A stretch of DNA of 64,000 bases from Streptomyces sp. Tu 3180 (lineage in GTDB: Bacteria > Actinomycetota > Actinomycetes > Streptomycetales > Streptomycetaceae). The stretch is taken from assembly GCF_009852415.1 (NCBI RefSeq), contig NZ_WOXS01000002.1, forward strand, positions 6,798,001-6,862,000, read 5' to 3'. The translations under genes and the position numbers were made by a program. Below the pieces are notes generated by a model that worked only from the letters and a program-made list of their open reading frames with translations, searched no databases and was not told where the DNA came from. Below, piece by piece: positions 18,543 through 25,907 of this stretch (its first letter is position 1; every line of letters starts with the position of its first letter).

Positions 18543-19489
18543 ACCGTCCTGATGCGCGGGTTGACGAGCAGGTAGAGCAGGTCGACGACGACGTTGACCA
18601 CGAGGAAGGCGACCGCGATGGTGAGCACGGTGCCCTGGACCAGCCCGACGTCACCGCCGGTGACACCCTCGAGGATCAGCTTGCCCATGCCGGGCAGGTC
18701 GAAGATCGCCTCGATGACGACGGCGCCGCTGAGCATGTAGCCGACCTTGACGCCGAGCACGGTCAGCGGGGTGATCAGGGAGTTGCGCAGCACCGACCGG
18801 ATGATCAGGAACGGCGGCAGGCCGCTGCCGCGGGCGGTGCGCACGTAGTCGCGGTCGAGCTCGGCGACCATCGAGGTGCGGATCAGGCGGGCCAGCGAGG
18901 AGGCGACCGGCAGGGCGAGGGCGACGGCGGGCAGCGTGAGGCTCCTGAGCCAGCCGCTGAAGGAGTCGGCCGGGTTGACGTAGCCGCCGGTCGGGAAGAG
19001 CGGCGTGTTCAGCGCGAACTGCTGGATGAGCAGGACACCGATCCAGAACGAGGGCAGGGCGATGCCGATCATCGACAGCACTCGGAAGGCCTGGTCGGGC
19101 CAGCGGTCGCGGTGGACGGCGCTGGTGACGCCGAAGACCAGGGCCAGCACGATGGCCAGCGTGAGGCCGAGCAGCGTCAGCTGCAGGGTCAGCGGGAACG
19201 CGGTGGCGATCCGGTCGGCGACGGGCTGGCTGGGCGGCACGGTGACGCCGAGGTCCCCCTGCACCAGATCGGTCAGGAAGGCGAAGTACCGCACCGGCAG
19301 CGGGTCGTTGAGACCGTGCGCCTCGGCGAACGCGGCACGGGCCTCGGGACTCGCGCTGTCGCCGAGCGCGTTGTACGCGGGGTCGGCCGGTGAGAACTGC
19401 AGCACCACGAAGACCAGCAGGGCGATGCCGAGCACCATCACCGGCATCATCGCGACGCGGCGCAGCGCGAGCCGGAGGAATGCAACCAT
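18539..19489 (-). CDS. ABC transporter permease (DppB type), putative sialic-acid importer
   Basis: A 316-residue inner-membrane subunit of normal DppB/OppB length. It has an N-terminal helix ending in FSPADPAYNALG, the typical extracytoplasmic loop, and about five further spans. The cytoplasmic EAA loop is YVRTARGSGLPPFLIIRSVLRNSL, and the C-terminus has the conserved VVIEAIFDLPGMGKL. It pairs with the permease half of the fusion encoded next. It is 82 bp downstream of the binding-protein gene, with a hairpin between them that may lower its transcript level relative to the binding protein. Confidence 0.94.
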   Translation of the reverse strand: MVAFLRLALRRVAMMPVMVLGIALLVFVVLQFSPADPAYNALGDSASPEARAAFAEAHGLNDPLPVRYFAFLTDLVQGDLGVTVPPSQPVADRIATAFPLTLQLTLLGLTLAIVLALVFGVTSAVHRDRWPDQAFRVLSMIGIALPSFWIGVLLIQQFALNTPLFPTGGYVNPADSFSGWLRSLTLPAVALALPVASSLARLIRTSMVAELDRDYVRTARGSGLPPFLIIRSVLRNSLITPLTVLGVKVGYMLSGAVVIEAIFDLPGMGKLILEGVTGGDVGLVQGTVLTIAVAFLVVNVVVDLLYLLVNPRIRTV

Positions 19490-19514
19490 CGTGAGGTTCC
19501 TAGGGATTGGGGCC

Positions 19515-19552
19515 GGCCGCCGCTGCTGCCCAGGCCGGCAGCCGCGGCGGCC
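19515..19552 (-). terminator. Intra-operon hairpin between binding-protein and permease genes
   Basis: GGCCGCCGC-t-GCTGCC pairs with GGCAGC-c-GCGGCGGCC around a CAGGCC loop: a 15-bp GC-rich stem with one mismatch. It lies just past the binding-protein stop. I read it as an attenuator or mRNA-stabilising structure that gives more binding protein than permease. Confidence 0.65.
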
Positions 19553-19571
19553 CGTCGACGGGCGTTCGGGC

Positions 19572-21167
19572 TCAGGCGGGGCCGACGTCCACGAAGGACA
19601 GACCGGTGGTGGGCAGCGGCTTGAAGCCCTTCAGCGCTCCCTCGCGCCAGGCGGTGGGCAGCTTGCGGTGGAGGATCGGGTACAGGGCCGCCTCGTCGGC
19701 GACCAGGTCGGTGACCTCGGCCCACAGCTCCTTGCGGCGCTCGGCGTCGGCCTCCGAAGCGGCCTTGTCCAGCAGGGACCTGGTCCTCCGGTAGGCGGCG
19801 GAGCCGGTCCAGCCGTACCGCTTCTCCGGCCAGAAGCCGTAGTAGAACCAGCGCAGCAGCAGGTCGGCGTCGTTGCCGAAGACGGACGGGTCGCCCGGCG
19901 CGGCCAGCGCCGCGAAGTCGCCCTTGTCGACCTTGGCGTACTGGGCGGGGGACTGGGCGATGCTCAGGTCGGCCTCGACGCCGATCGCCGCCCAGCTCTC
20001 CTTGATCAGCGGCGCGATGTCCTTGACCCAGCCGGTGTCCGTGAGCAGCAGGGTGAAGGAGAGCTTGCCCGCGCCCGCCTCGGCCAGCAGCTTCCTGGCC
20101 CTGGCCGGGTCGTGGCCGTAGACGGTGGCGGCCTCGTGGTAGTCCGGGTGGGTGGCCGGCACGTATCCGGTGGCCGGCTCGGCGTTGCCCAGCAGCGCGG
20201 TGGAGATGATCTTCTCGGTGTCCAGCGCGTAGTGCAGGGCCTGGCGCACCCGCTTGTCCGCGAAGCGCTTGTCCTTGGTGTTGAACATCAGGAAGAGCAG
20301 GCCGAAGGACTGGACGGACTCCACCCTGTCCTTGCCGGTGATGCCGTCGACGTCGATGTAGGGCACGTCCTCGATGGCCTGGACGCGGCCGGACTTGAGC
20401 GCGCTGACCCGGGCCGACGGGTCGGACATCAGGTGCCAGACCATCTTCCCGGCCCTGGCCGGGTGCGGCCCGTTGTACTTGTCGTAGGCCTCCATCACGA
20501 TCTTGTCCTCGCGGACCGCCGAGACGAAGCGGTACGGTCCGGAGCCCACGGGCTCGGCGTCGAAGGCCTTGGCGTCGGCGCCGGCGATCTTCTCCGGCAC
20601 GATGCGCACCACGGACATGCGCGAGGGGAAGAGCGCGAAGGGGTGCTTCAGCTTGAACTCGACCGTCGCCCCGTCGATCGCCTTCACCCGGTCGATGAAG
20701 GGCACGAACTGCGCCATCAGCGAGGCGTTCTCCGGGTCGAGGACGCGCTCGAAGCTGAACACCACGTCGTCCGCGGTGACCGCCGAGCCGTCGTGGAAGG
20801 TGGCACCCTTGCGCAGGGTGGCCCGGTAGGTGGTCGCGTTGATCTTCTCGGGCATCCGGGTGGCCAGCGCCGGCCGGGCGACGAGGGTGGCCGGGTCGAG
20901 GTCCACCAGGCCCTCGAAGATGTGCATGTTGGCGGCGTACGGGGTGGCGCCGGAGGTGATCATCGGGTCGAAGCCCGTGGAGAGGGGGTAGGAGAGGCCG
21001 GCTTCGATGGTGTCGGTGCCGCTGCCGGAACCGCCGGACTCGTTCCCGGTGCTGCCGGGGCCGCCGCAGGCGGACAGGCCCGCGGTGATCGCGGTCGCCG
21101 CACCGACGGCACTGGTGTATCTCATGAAGGTGCGGCGGTCGACGCCGGCTGCACTGCGCGCGGACAA
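19572..21167 (-). CDS. Solute-binding lipoprotein (SBP_bac_5/DppA family), putative sialic-acid binding protein
   Basis: About 531 residues. TTG 21167 is preferred because AGGAGGA lies 4 bases upstream; ATG 21191 would add eight residues without a ribosome site. The N-terminus has a twin-arginine-like DRRTFMRYT, a hydrophobic stretch and a lipobox LSAC (Cys near residue 34), so the protein is probably Tat-exported and lipid-anchored outside the cell. The mature part is family-5 (PSFDPM-like STGFDPMITSG, FHDGSAVTADDVVFSFERV, VRQALHYALD). Family 5 binds peptides, nickel and, in some Gram-negative and actinobacterial systems, sialic acid. It is first in the importer operon, downstream of a promoter and palindromic operator. 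Confidence 0.92.
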   Translation of the reverse strand: MSARSAAGVDRRTFMRYTSAVGAATAITAGLSACGGPGSTGNESGGSGSGTDTIEAGLSYPLSTGFDPMITSGATPYAANMHIFEGLVDLDPATLVARPALATRMPEKINATTYRATLRKGATFHDGSAVTADDVVFSFERVLDPENASLMAQFVPFIDRVKAIDGATVEFKLKHPFALFPSRMSVVRIVPEKIAGADAKAFDAEPVGSGPYRFVSAVREDKIVMEAYDKYNGPHPARAGKMVWHLMSDPSARVSALKSGRVQAIEDVPYIDVDGITGKDRVESVQSFGLLFLMFNTKDKRFADKRVRQALHYALDTEKIISTALLGNAEPATGYVPATHPDYHEAATVYGHDPARARKLLAEAGAGKLSFTLLLTDTGWVKDIAPLIKESWAAIGVEADLSIAQSPAQYAKVDKGDFAALAAPGDPSVFGNDADLLLRWFYYGFWPEKRYGWTGSAAYRRTRSLLDKAASEADAERRKELWAEVTDLVADEAALYPILHRKLPTAWREGALKGFKPLPTTGLSFVDVGPA

Positions 21168-21240
21168 GGGTTCCTCCTGGCGGGGAGACATGGTGGGTGA
21201 ATCGGGGAAGGGGCGGGCGCGAACGCATGTCATCGGGAAT

Positions 21241-21265
21241 GCATCAGACGTCTGATGTCTGATGC
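21241..21265. promoter_or_regulatory. GntR-type operator, importer side
   Basis: CATCAGACGTCTGATG (21242-21257) is a perfect 16-bp palindrome, and a further GTCTGATGC half-site follows at 21257-21265, which also pairs with GCATCAGAC at 21241-21249. It sits 14-38 bp downstream of the importer -10, where a bound repressor would block transcription. A near copy precedes the esterase operon. Confidence 0.85.
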
Positions 21266-21278
21266 TTGATAGCGTGGG

Positions 21279-21307
21279 AACGTAGCCCGGCGAAGGAGAG
21301 GGGTCAA
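21279..21307 (-). promoter_or_regulatory. Promoter of the importer operon
   Basis: On the minus strand: -35 TTGACC (21302-21307), 17-bp spacer, -10 TACGTT (21279-21284). The predicted start lies just before the palindromic operator. The -35 is next to the regulator gene start at 21311. Confidence 0.75.
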
Positions 21308-21310
21308 GAG

Positions 21311-22063
21311 GTGGCGGTGGGACAAGGGGCGATCCGGCGTGCGGCGCCGGAGCCCAAAGCGGCACGACAACCGTTGCGACAGGAGGTCGTGGACGGCATC
21401 AAGTCCTACATCCTGCACAACCAGCTGCGCCCGGGGGACCCGCTGCCCACCGAGCCCGCCCTGTGCGAGGCGCTCGGCGCGAGCCGCTCCAGCGTGCGCG
21501 AGGCGATCAGGATCCTCACCGCGCTCGACATCGTCGAGGTGCGGCACGGGCACGGCACCTATGTCGGCCGGCTGAGCCTGTCCGCCCTGGTGGAGAGCCT
21601 GGCCTTCCGCGGCCTGCTCAGCCCCGACGACGACTTCCAGGTGATGTCCGACCTCATCGAGGTGCGCGAGCTGTTCGAGCGCGGCATGGCGGAACGGCTC
21701 GTGCGGTCCCTCGGTGACGAGCAGATCGACCGCCTGGCGGCGCTCGTCGACGAGATGCGCAAGGCCGGCGCCGGGGAGGGGCACGGCTTCGTCGAGACCG
21801 ACCGCGCGTTCCACACCCTGCTCCTCGCCCCCCTCGGCAACGACCTCATCGGGCAGCTGTCCACGGCGTTCTGGGACGTCTACGTCATCGTCGCGCCGCA
21901 CCTCGACGTCTTCACCCGCGAACACGAGGCGGCCACCATCGCCAGCCACCAGCGCATCGTGGACGCCGTGCGGGACCGGGACCCCGTGGAGTTCGCGGCC
22001 GCGCTGACCGACCACTACGCACCGGTGCGCCGGCGCATCGCGGAGGCCCGCGCCCGCCGCTGA
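21311..22063 (+). CDS. GntR/FadR-family repressor of the sialic-acid regulon (NanR-like)
   Basis: A 250-residue regulator. GTG 21311 is chosen because GGAGAGGGG lies 7 bases upstream. Residues about 20-90 form a GntR winged helix (VVDGIKSYIL, PLPTEPALCEALGASRSSVREAIRIL, GHGTYVG). Residues 100-245 are an all-helical FCD ligand domain with the usual metal/ligand residues (Asp/His in ETDRAFHTLLL, SHQRIVDAV, DHYAPV). FCD regulators typically release DNA on binding an acidic sugar or organic acid. Its position between two promoters that share a palindrome strongly suggests it represses both and responds to sialic acid or a catabolite; ligand identity is inferred. Confidence 0.92.
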   Translation: MAVGQGAIRRAAPEPKAARQPLRQEVVDGIKSYILHNQLRPGDPLPTEPALCEALGASRSSVREAIRILTALDIVEVRHGHGTYVGRLSLSALVESLAFRGLLSPDDDFQVMSDLIEVRELFERGMAERLVRSLGDEQIDRLAALVDEMRKAGAGEGHGFVETDRAFHTLLLAPLGNDLIGQLSTAFWDVYVIVAPHLDVFTREHEAATIASHQRIVDAVRDRDPVEFAAALTDHYAPVRRRIAEARARR

Positions 22064-22080
22064 CCCGCTCCCCGCGGTGG

Positions 22081-22111
22081 TGGGGGCGGCCCCGTGCCGG
22101 GGCCGCCCCCA
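22081..22111 (+). terminator. Terminator after the GntR regulator gene
   Basis: Stem GGGGGCGGCCCC (22082-22093) pairs with GGGGCCGCCCCC (22099-22110) around GTGCC, with flanking pairs extending it to about 15 bp. It starts 18 bp after the regulator stop and isolates that gene from the next promoter. Confidence 0.85.
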
Positions 22112-22171
22112 CCGTGCCGTACGGGGGCGTCCCGCCTCCGTGGGAACCGGGCGGGCCGGCGGGGCGGGTAC

Positions 22172-22200
22172 TTGACGGCCGTCTTCGGGGTCCTTAAGGT
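22172..22200 (+). promoter_or_regulatory. Promoter of the esterase-sialidase-nanAKE operon
   Basis: -35 TTGACG (22172-22177), exactly 17-bp spacer, -10 TAAGGT (22195-22200). The expected transcription start lies about 8 bp before the palindromic operator. The geometry mirrors the importer promoter. Confidence 0.8.
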
Positions 22201-22214
22201 CCCAGGACAACAGA

Positions 22215-22230
22215 CATCAGACGTCTGCTG
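22215..22230. promoter_or_regulatory. GntR-type operator, catabolic side
   Basis: CATCAGACGTCTGCTG matches the importer-side palindrome at 15 of 16 positions and keeps the perfect core CAGACGTCTG. It starts 15 bp after the -10 hexamer, a typical repressor position. Confidence 0.85.
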
Positions 22231-22323
22231 ACAAGGGACACCCCCGTCCGCTCTCCGGGGGAGATCCCCTCCCGTTCCCCCGCGCTGCGCCGCGCGCACG
22301 CCTCACCCACCGGGGCCCTCTCC

Positions 22324-23346
22324 ATGCCACTGACGGACCTCACCCTCGCCGAGTGCCTCGCGCTCCGGCCCGACCTCGACGAACCCGCCGACCTCGACGC
22401 GTTCTGGGACCAGACCCTGCGGACGGCCCGAGCGGCCGGCGGGACCCCCCGCTTCACCCCCGTGGACACCGGCCTGACCCAGGTGAGGACCTACGACGTG
22501 ACCGTGCCCGGTTTCGCCGGTGAGCCCGTCCGGGGCTGGCTGCACCTGCCCGCCGGGGCCGGCGGCCCGCTCGGCTGCGTGGTGGAGTTCCTCGGCTACG
22601 GACGCGGACGCGGCCTGCCGCACGAGCAGGTGCTCTGGGCGAACGCCGGCCACGCCCACTTCATCATGGACACGCGGGGCCAGGGCTGGTCCACGGCCGG
22701 CGGCGACACCCCCGACACGGTCCGCCTGAACGGCGACGTCCCCGGCTTCCTGACCCGCGGCGTGGACAGCCCCCACGACCACTACTACCGGCGCGTGTTC
22801 ACCGACGCCGTGCGCTTCGTCGAGGCCGCCCGCGAGCACCCGGCCGTCGACCCGGACCGGATCGTCGTGACCGGGCACAGCCAGGGCGGCGGCATCTCGC
22901 TCGCGGTGGCCGGACTCGTCCCGGGCCTGGCGGGCGTCATGCCCGACACCCCGTTCCTGTGCGACATCCGGCGCGGGGCACTGATCGCCGGCGCGCCGCC
23001 CTACACCGAGATCGCGGAGTACCTGAGCCTGCACCGCGACCGCGCCGAGACCGTCCTCACCACGCTCTCCTACGTCGACGCCGCCCTGCTGGCCTCCCGC
23101 GCCACGGCCCCCTCGCTCTTCTCCATCGCCATGATGGACGAGGTCTGCCCGCCCTCCACCTGCTTCGCCGCCTACCACCGCTACGGCGGCCCCAAGGACC
23201 TGCGCGTCTACGAGTTCAACGGCCACGAGGGCGGCGGCGGCCACCACCGCCGCGAGCAACTCGCCCGGGTCCGGGAGCTGTTCGCCTCATCCCCGTTCCT
23301 GGACGCACCCGATCCCTCCACCCTGCACGACCCCCGGCTCGCCTGA
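22324..23346 (+). CDS. CE7-family acetyl esterase (acetylxylan/cephalosporin-C type), possible O-acetyl sialate esterase
   Basis: A 340-residue cytoplasmic alpha/beta hydrolase without a signal peptide and of normal CE7 length. It shows the RGQ motif (MDTRGQGWST), nucleophile elbow VTGHSQGGGISLA, the conserved MDEVCPPSTCFAAY acid region and the catalytic His in EFNGHEGGG. CE7 enzymes remove acetyl groups from sugars and cephalosporin C. It is the first gene of an operon otherwise devoted to sialic acid and lies under the shared operator, so removal of O-acetyl groups from imported sialic acids is a reasonable inference; general acetyl-sugar deacetylation is the alternative. The sialidase follows 26 bp later. 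Confidence 0.9.
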   Translation: MPLTDLTLAECLALRPDLDEPADLDAFWDQTLRTARAAGGTPRFTPVDTGLTQVRTYDVTVPGFAGEPVRGWLHLPAGAGGPLGCVVEFLGYGRGRGLPHEQVLWANAGHAHFIMDTRGQGWSTAGGDTPDTVRLNGDVPGFLTRGVDSPHDHYYRRVFTDAVRFVEAAREHPAVDPDRIVVTGHSQGGGISLAVAGLVPGLAGVMPDTPFLCDIRRGALIAGAPPYTEIAEYLSLHRDRAETVLTTLSYVDAALLASRATAPSLFSIAMMDEVCPPSTCFAAYHRYGGPKDLRVYEFNGHEGGGGHHRREQLARVRELFASSPFLDAPDPSTLHDPRLA

Positions 23347-23372
23347 CCCCTCACCCGAGAAGAGGCCCGTCC

Positions 23373-24854
23373 ATGCAGCGCAGAGTCACCCCGGCCACCA
23401 CCACCGCGGTCGCCGCCCTGGCCCTGCTGGCCGCCGGCACGCCCGCCGCGCACACCGCCGAGCAGCAGGCCCCCGCTCCCGGCACCCTCACCTCGCAGGA
23501 CATCGCCACCGCCGGCACCGGGTCCCCCTACTACCGGATCCCGGCGCTGACCCGGACCACCAAGGGCACCCTGCTCGCCGCCTACGACGCCCGCCCCACC
23601 CTCGCCGACCTGCCCGGCAACCTCGGCGTCGTCCTGCGGCGCAGCACCGACGGCGGCGTCACCTGGCAGGCCCAGCAGGTCGTGCGCAAGGAGGCCGCGC
23701 CCAAGGGCTTCGGCGACCCCAGCCTCCTGGTCGACCGCGAGACCGGCCGCATCTTCGTCTTCTACGCCGCCTCCGTGAACCAGGGCTTCTTCGGCTCCGC
23801 GACCGGCAACGACGAGAGCGACCCGAACGTCCTGCAGGCCGACTACAGCTACTCCGACGACGACGGCCTCACCTGGAAGCACGAGCGGATCACCGCCGAG
23901 ATCAAGAACCCGGCCTGGGCCGGCATGTTCGCGGCCTCCGGCGAGGGCATCCAGCTGCGCCACGGCACCTACAAGGGCCGCCTCATCCAGCAGTACGCCA
24001 TCCGCGACAACGGCGCCAACTACGCCGTCAGCGCCTACAGCGACGACCACGGCGCCACCTGGAAGACGGGCACCCCGGTCGGCCCCGGCGGCGACGAGAA
24101 CAAGACCGTCGAGCTGTCGGACGGCCGCGTCATGCTCAACAACCGCTCCGCGCCCTACCGCACGGTCGCCCACTCCTCCGACGGCGGCGTCACCTACACC
24201 CCGCTCCAGCAGGACAAGGAACTGCCCGACCCCGCCAACAACGGCTCCGTCATCCGCTTCGCGCCGGGTGTGGACGCCTCGCACCCGCGCGCCTCCTGGC
24301 TGATGTTCAGCAACACGGCGACCACCAACAGCCGCAGCAACCTCACCATCCGGCTCTCCTGCGACAACGGGCAGAACTGGCCGATCCGCAAGACCGCCGA
24401 GACCGGTCCGGCCGCCTACTCCACGCTCACCCCGCTCACCGACGGCACCGGCTCCAACCCCCGGGTGGGCGTGCTGTGGGAGCGTGCCGACTACCGGCAC
24501 ATCACCTACTCCTCCTTCGACCTGCAGTGGCTCGGCGGGGTGTGCGCGCCCGTCACCGTCACCCCGCCCGCCTCCCTGCCCGCCGGAAGGACCACCGACG
24601 TCACCGTCCGCGTCGTCAACCAGAACGACAAGGACCTGCCCGCCAGTCCGGTCTCCCTGAAGCTGCCGTCCGGCTGGAGCGCCCCGGCCGTCACCGTGCC
24701 CGTGCTCAAGCCCGGCCAGGGCGCGAACATGAAGATCCCCGTCACCGTCCCGGCGGACGCCACCGCGGGCGCCGTGCAGACGACCGCCACCTACCTGGTG
24801 CGCGGCCGGCAGCGGTCCTACGGCGACGGCACGCTGACCGTCACCGCTCCCTAG
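23373..24854 (+). CDS. Secreted exo-alpha-sialidase (GH33) with C-terminal NEW3-like domain
   Basis: A 493-residue secreted enzyme. ATG 23373 has AGAGG 7 bases upstream and opens a signal peptide ending near AAHTAEQ. The six-bladed propeller shows YRIP (arginine-triad Arg), five Asp-boxes or variants (STDGGVTW, SDDDGLTW, SDDHGATW, SSDGGVTY, SCDNGQNW), the catalytic Asp region AAYDARPTLADLP, a Glu in AASGEGIQL and the Tyr nucleophile region AAYSTLTPL. The last 100 residues are an immunoglobulin-like NPCBM-associated (NEW3) domain, perhaps for carbohydrate binding. It releases terminal sialic acids from glycoconjugates outside the cell for uptake by the ABC system. Confidence 0.95.
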   Translation: MQRRVTPATTTAVAALALLAAGTPAAHTAEQQAPAPGTLTSQDIATAGTGSPYYRIPALTRTTKGTLLAAYDARPTLADLPGNLGVVLRRSTDGGVTWQAQQVVRKEAAPKGFGDPSLLVDRETGRIFVFYAASVNQGFFGSATGNDESDPNVLQADYSYSDDDGLTWKHERITAEIKNPAWAGMFAASGEGIQLRHGTYKGRLIQQYAIRDNGANYAVSAYSDDHGATWKTGTPVGPGGDENKTVELSDGRVMLNNRSAPYRTVAHSSDGGVTYTPLQQDKELPDPANNGSVIRFAPGVDASHPRASWLMFSNTATTNSRSNLTIRLSCDNGQNWPIRKTAETGPAAYSTLTPLTDGTGSNPRVGVLWERADYRHITYSSFDLQWLGGVCAPVTVTPPASLPAGRTTDVTVRVVNQNDKDLPASPVSLKLPSGWSAPAVTVPVLKPGQGANMKIPVTVPADATAGAVQTTATYLVRGRQRSYGDGTLTVTAP

Positions 24855-24862
24855 TCCGACCC

Positions 24863-24896
24863 GGGCCGCCCGCGCGACGCCTTGCGCGGGCGGCCC
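24863..24896 (+). terminator. Intra-operon hairpin between sialidase and nanA
   Basis: GGGCCGCCCGCGC (24863-24875) pairs perfectly with 24884-24896 around an 8-base loop, 9 bp after the sialidase stop. With the next gene starting at 24948 and no second promoter seen, it may act as a partial terminator. Confidence 0.75.
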
Positions 24897-24947
24897 CCTC
24901 CCTCCCGTACCACCCGCGCCTCACCGCACGACCCAGGAGCCCCTCCC

Positions 24948-25907
24948 ATGTCCTCGTCCCAGCCCCTGCGCGGCGTCGTGCCGCCCGTCTGCACCCCCCT
25001 GGACGCCTCGGGCGAGGTCGACACCGCCTCGCTCACCCGGCACGTCGAGCACCTCGTGAGCGGGGGCGTGCACGGTCTGTTCGCCCTCGGCTCCAGCAGC
25101 GAGGTCGCCTTCCTCACCGACCGGCAGCGGGCGGTCGCCCTGGAGACGGTCGTCGAGGCCGTCGCGGGCCGCGTGCCCGTGCTCGCCGGCGTCATCGACA
25201 TGACCACGCCCCGTGTGATCACCCACGCCCAGGCCGCCCGCGCGGCCGGCGCCGACGCCCTGGTGGCGACCGCGCCCTTCTACGCCCGGACCCACCCCGT
25301 CGAGATCGCCCACCACTTCCGCACCCTGCGCTCCCGCGTCGACCTGCCGCTGTACGCCTACGACCTGCCGGTCTGCGTGCACAGCAAGCTCTCCGTCGCC
25401 CTGCTGCGCGAACTCGCGGTGGACGGCACGCTGGCCGGCCTCAAGGACAGCAGCGGCGACGAGGGCTCCCTGCGCAAGCTCATCGTCGGGCTCGGCGGAC
25501 GCCACGGCCGCGCCGCCGGCCCGGCCCCCTCCTTCAGCATCCTCACCGGCTCCGAGCTCACCGTGGACGCGGCCCTGCTGGCCGGCGCCGACGGTGTCGT
25601 GCCGGGCCTGGGCAACGTGGACCCCGCCGGGTACGTGCGCCTCTACGACGCCGTGCGCGGCGGCGACCTCGGCCGTGCCGTCGAGGAGCAGGAGCGGCTC
25701 GTCGAGCTGTTCGGCATGGTCGACGCCGGCCCCGAGGCCGACATGGGCCGCAACTCCTCCGCCATGGGCGCCTTCAAGCACGCGCTGCGCCTGCTCGGGG
25801 TGTTCGCCGGGGGCACCACCGCCGCCCCGCAGATCCAGCTGAACGACGCGTCGATCGCCCTCGTCGAGGAGCGGCTGCGCGGCGCCGGACTGCTCCCGGT
25901 CCGATGA
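24948..25907 (+). CDS. nanA: N-acetylneuraminate lyase-like (DapA/NanA family) aldolase
   Basis: A 319-residue class I aldolase of the dihydrodipicolinate synthase/N-acetylneuraminate lyase family. ATG 24948 has AGGAG 9 bases upstream. The Schiff-base Lys is in LAGLKDSSGD, the catalytic Tyr in LPLYAYDLP, and LGSSSEVAFL is the family's GxxxE substrate loop. Located between a sialidase and NanK/NanE homologues, it most likely cleaves N-acetylneuraminate to N-acetylmannosamine and pyruvate. Other keto-acid aldolase activities exist in the family, so the assignment rests partly on context. It overlaps the kinase gene by 4 bp. Confidence 0.87.
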   Translation: MSSSQPLRGVVPPVCTPLDASGEVDTASLTRHVEHLVSGGVHGLFALGSSSEVAFLTDRQRAVALETVVEAVAGRVPVLAGVIDMTTPRVITHAQAARAAGADALVATAPFYARTHPVEIAHHFRTLRSRVDLPLYAYDLPVCVHSKLSVALLRELAVDGTLAGLKDSSGDEGSLRKLIVGLGGRHGRAAGPAPSFSILTGSELTVDAALLAGADGVVPGLGNVDPAGYVRLYDAVRGGDLGRAVEEQERLVELFGMVDAGPEADMGRNSSAMGAFKHALRLLGVFAGGTTAAPQIQLNDASIALVEERLRGAGLLPVR

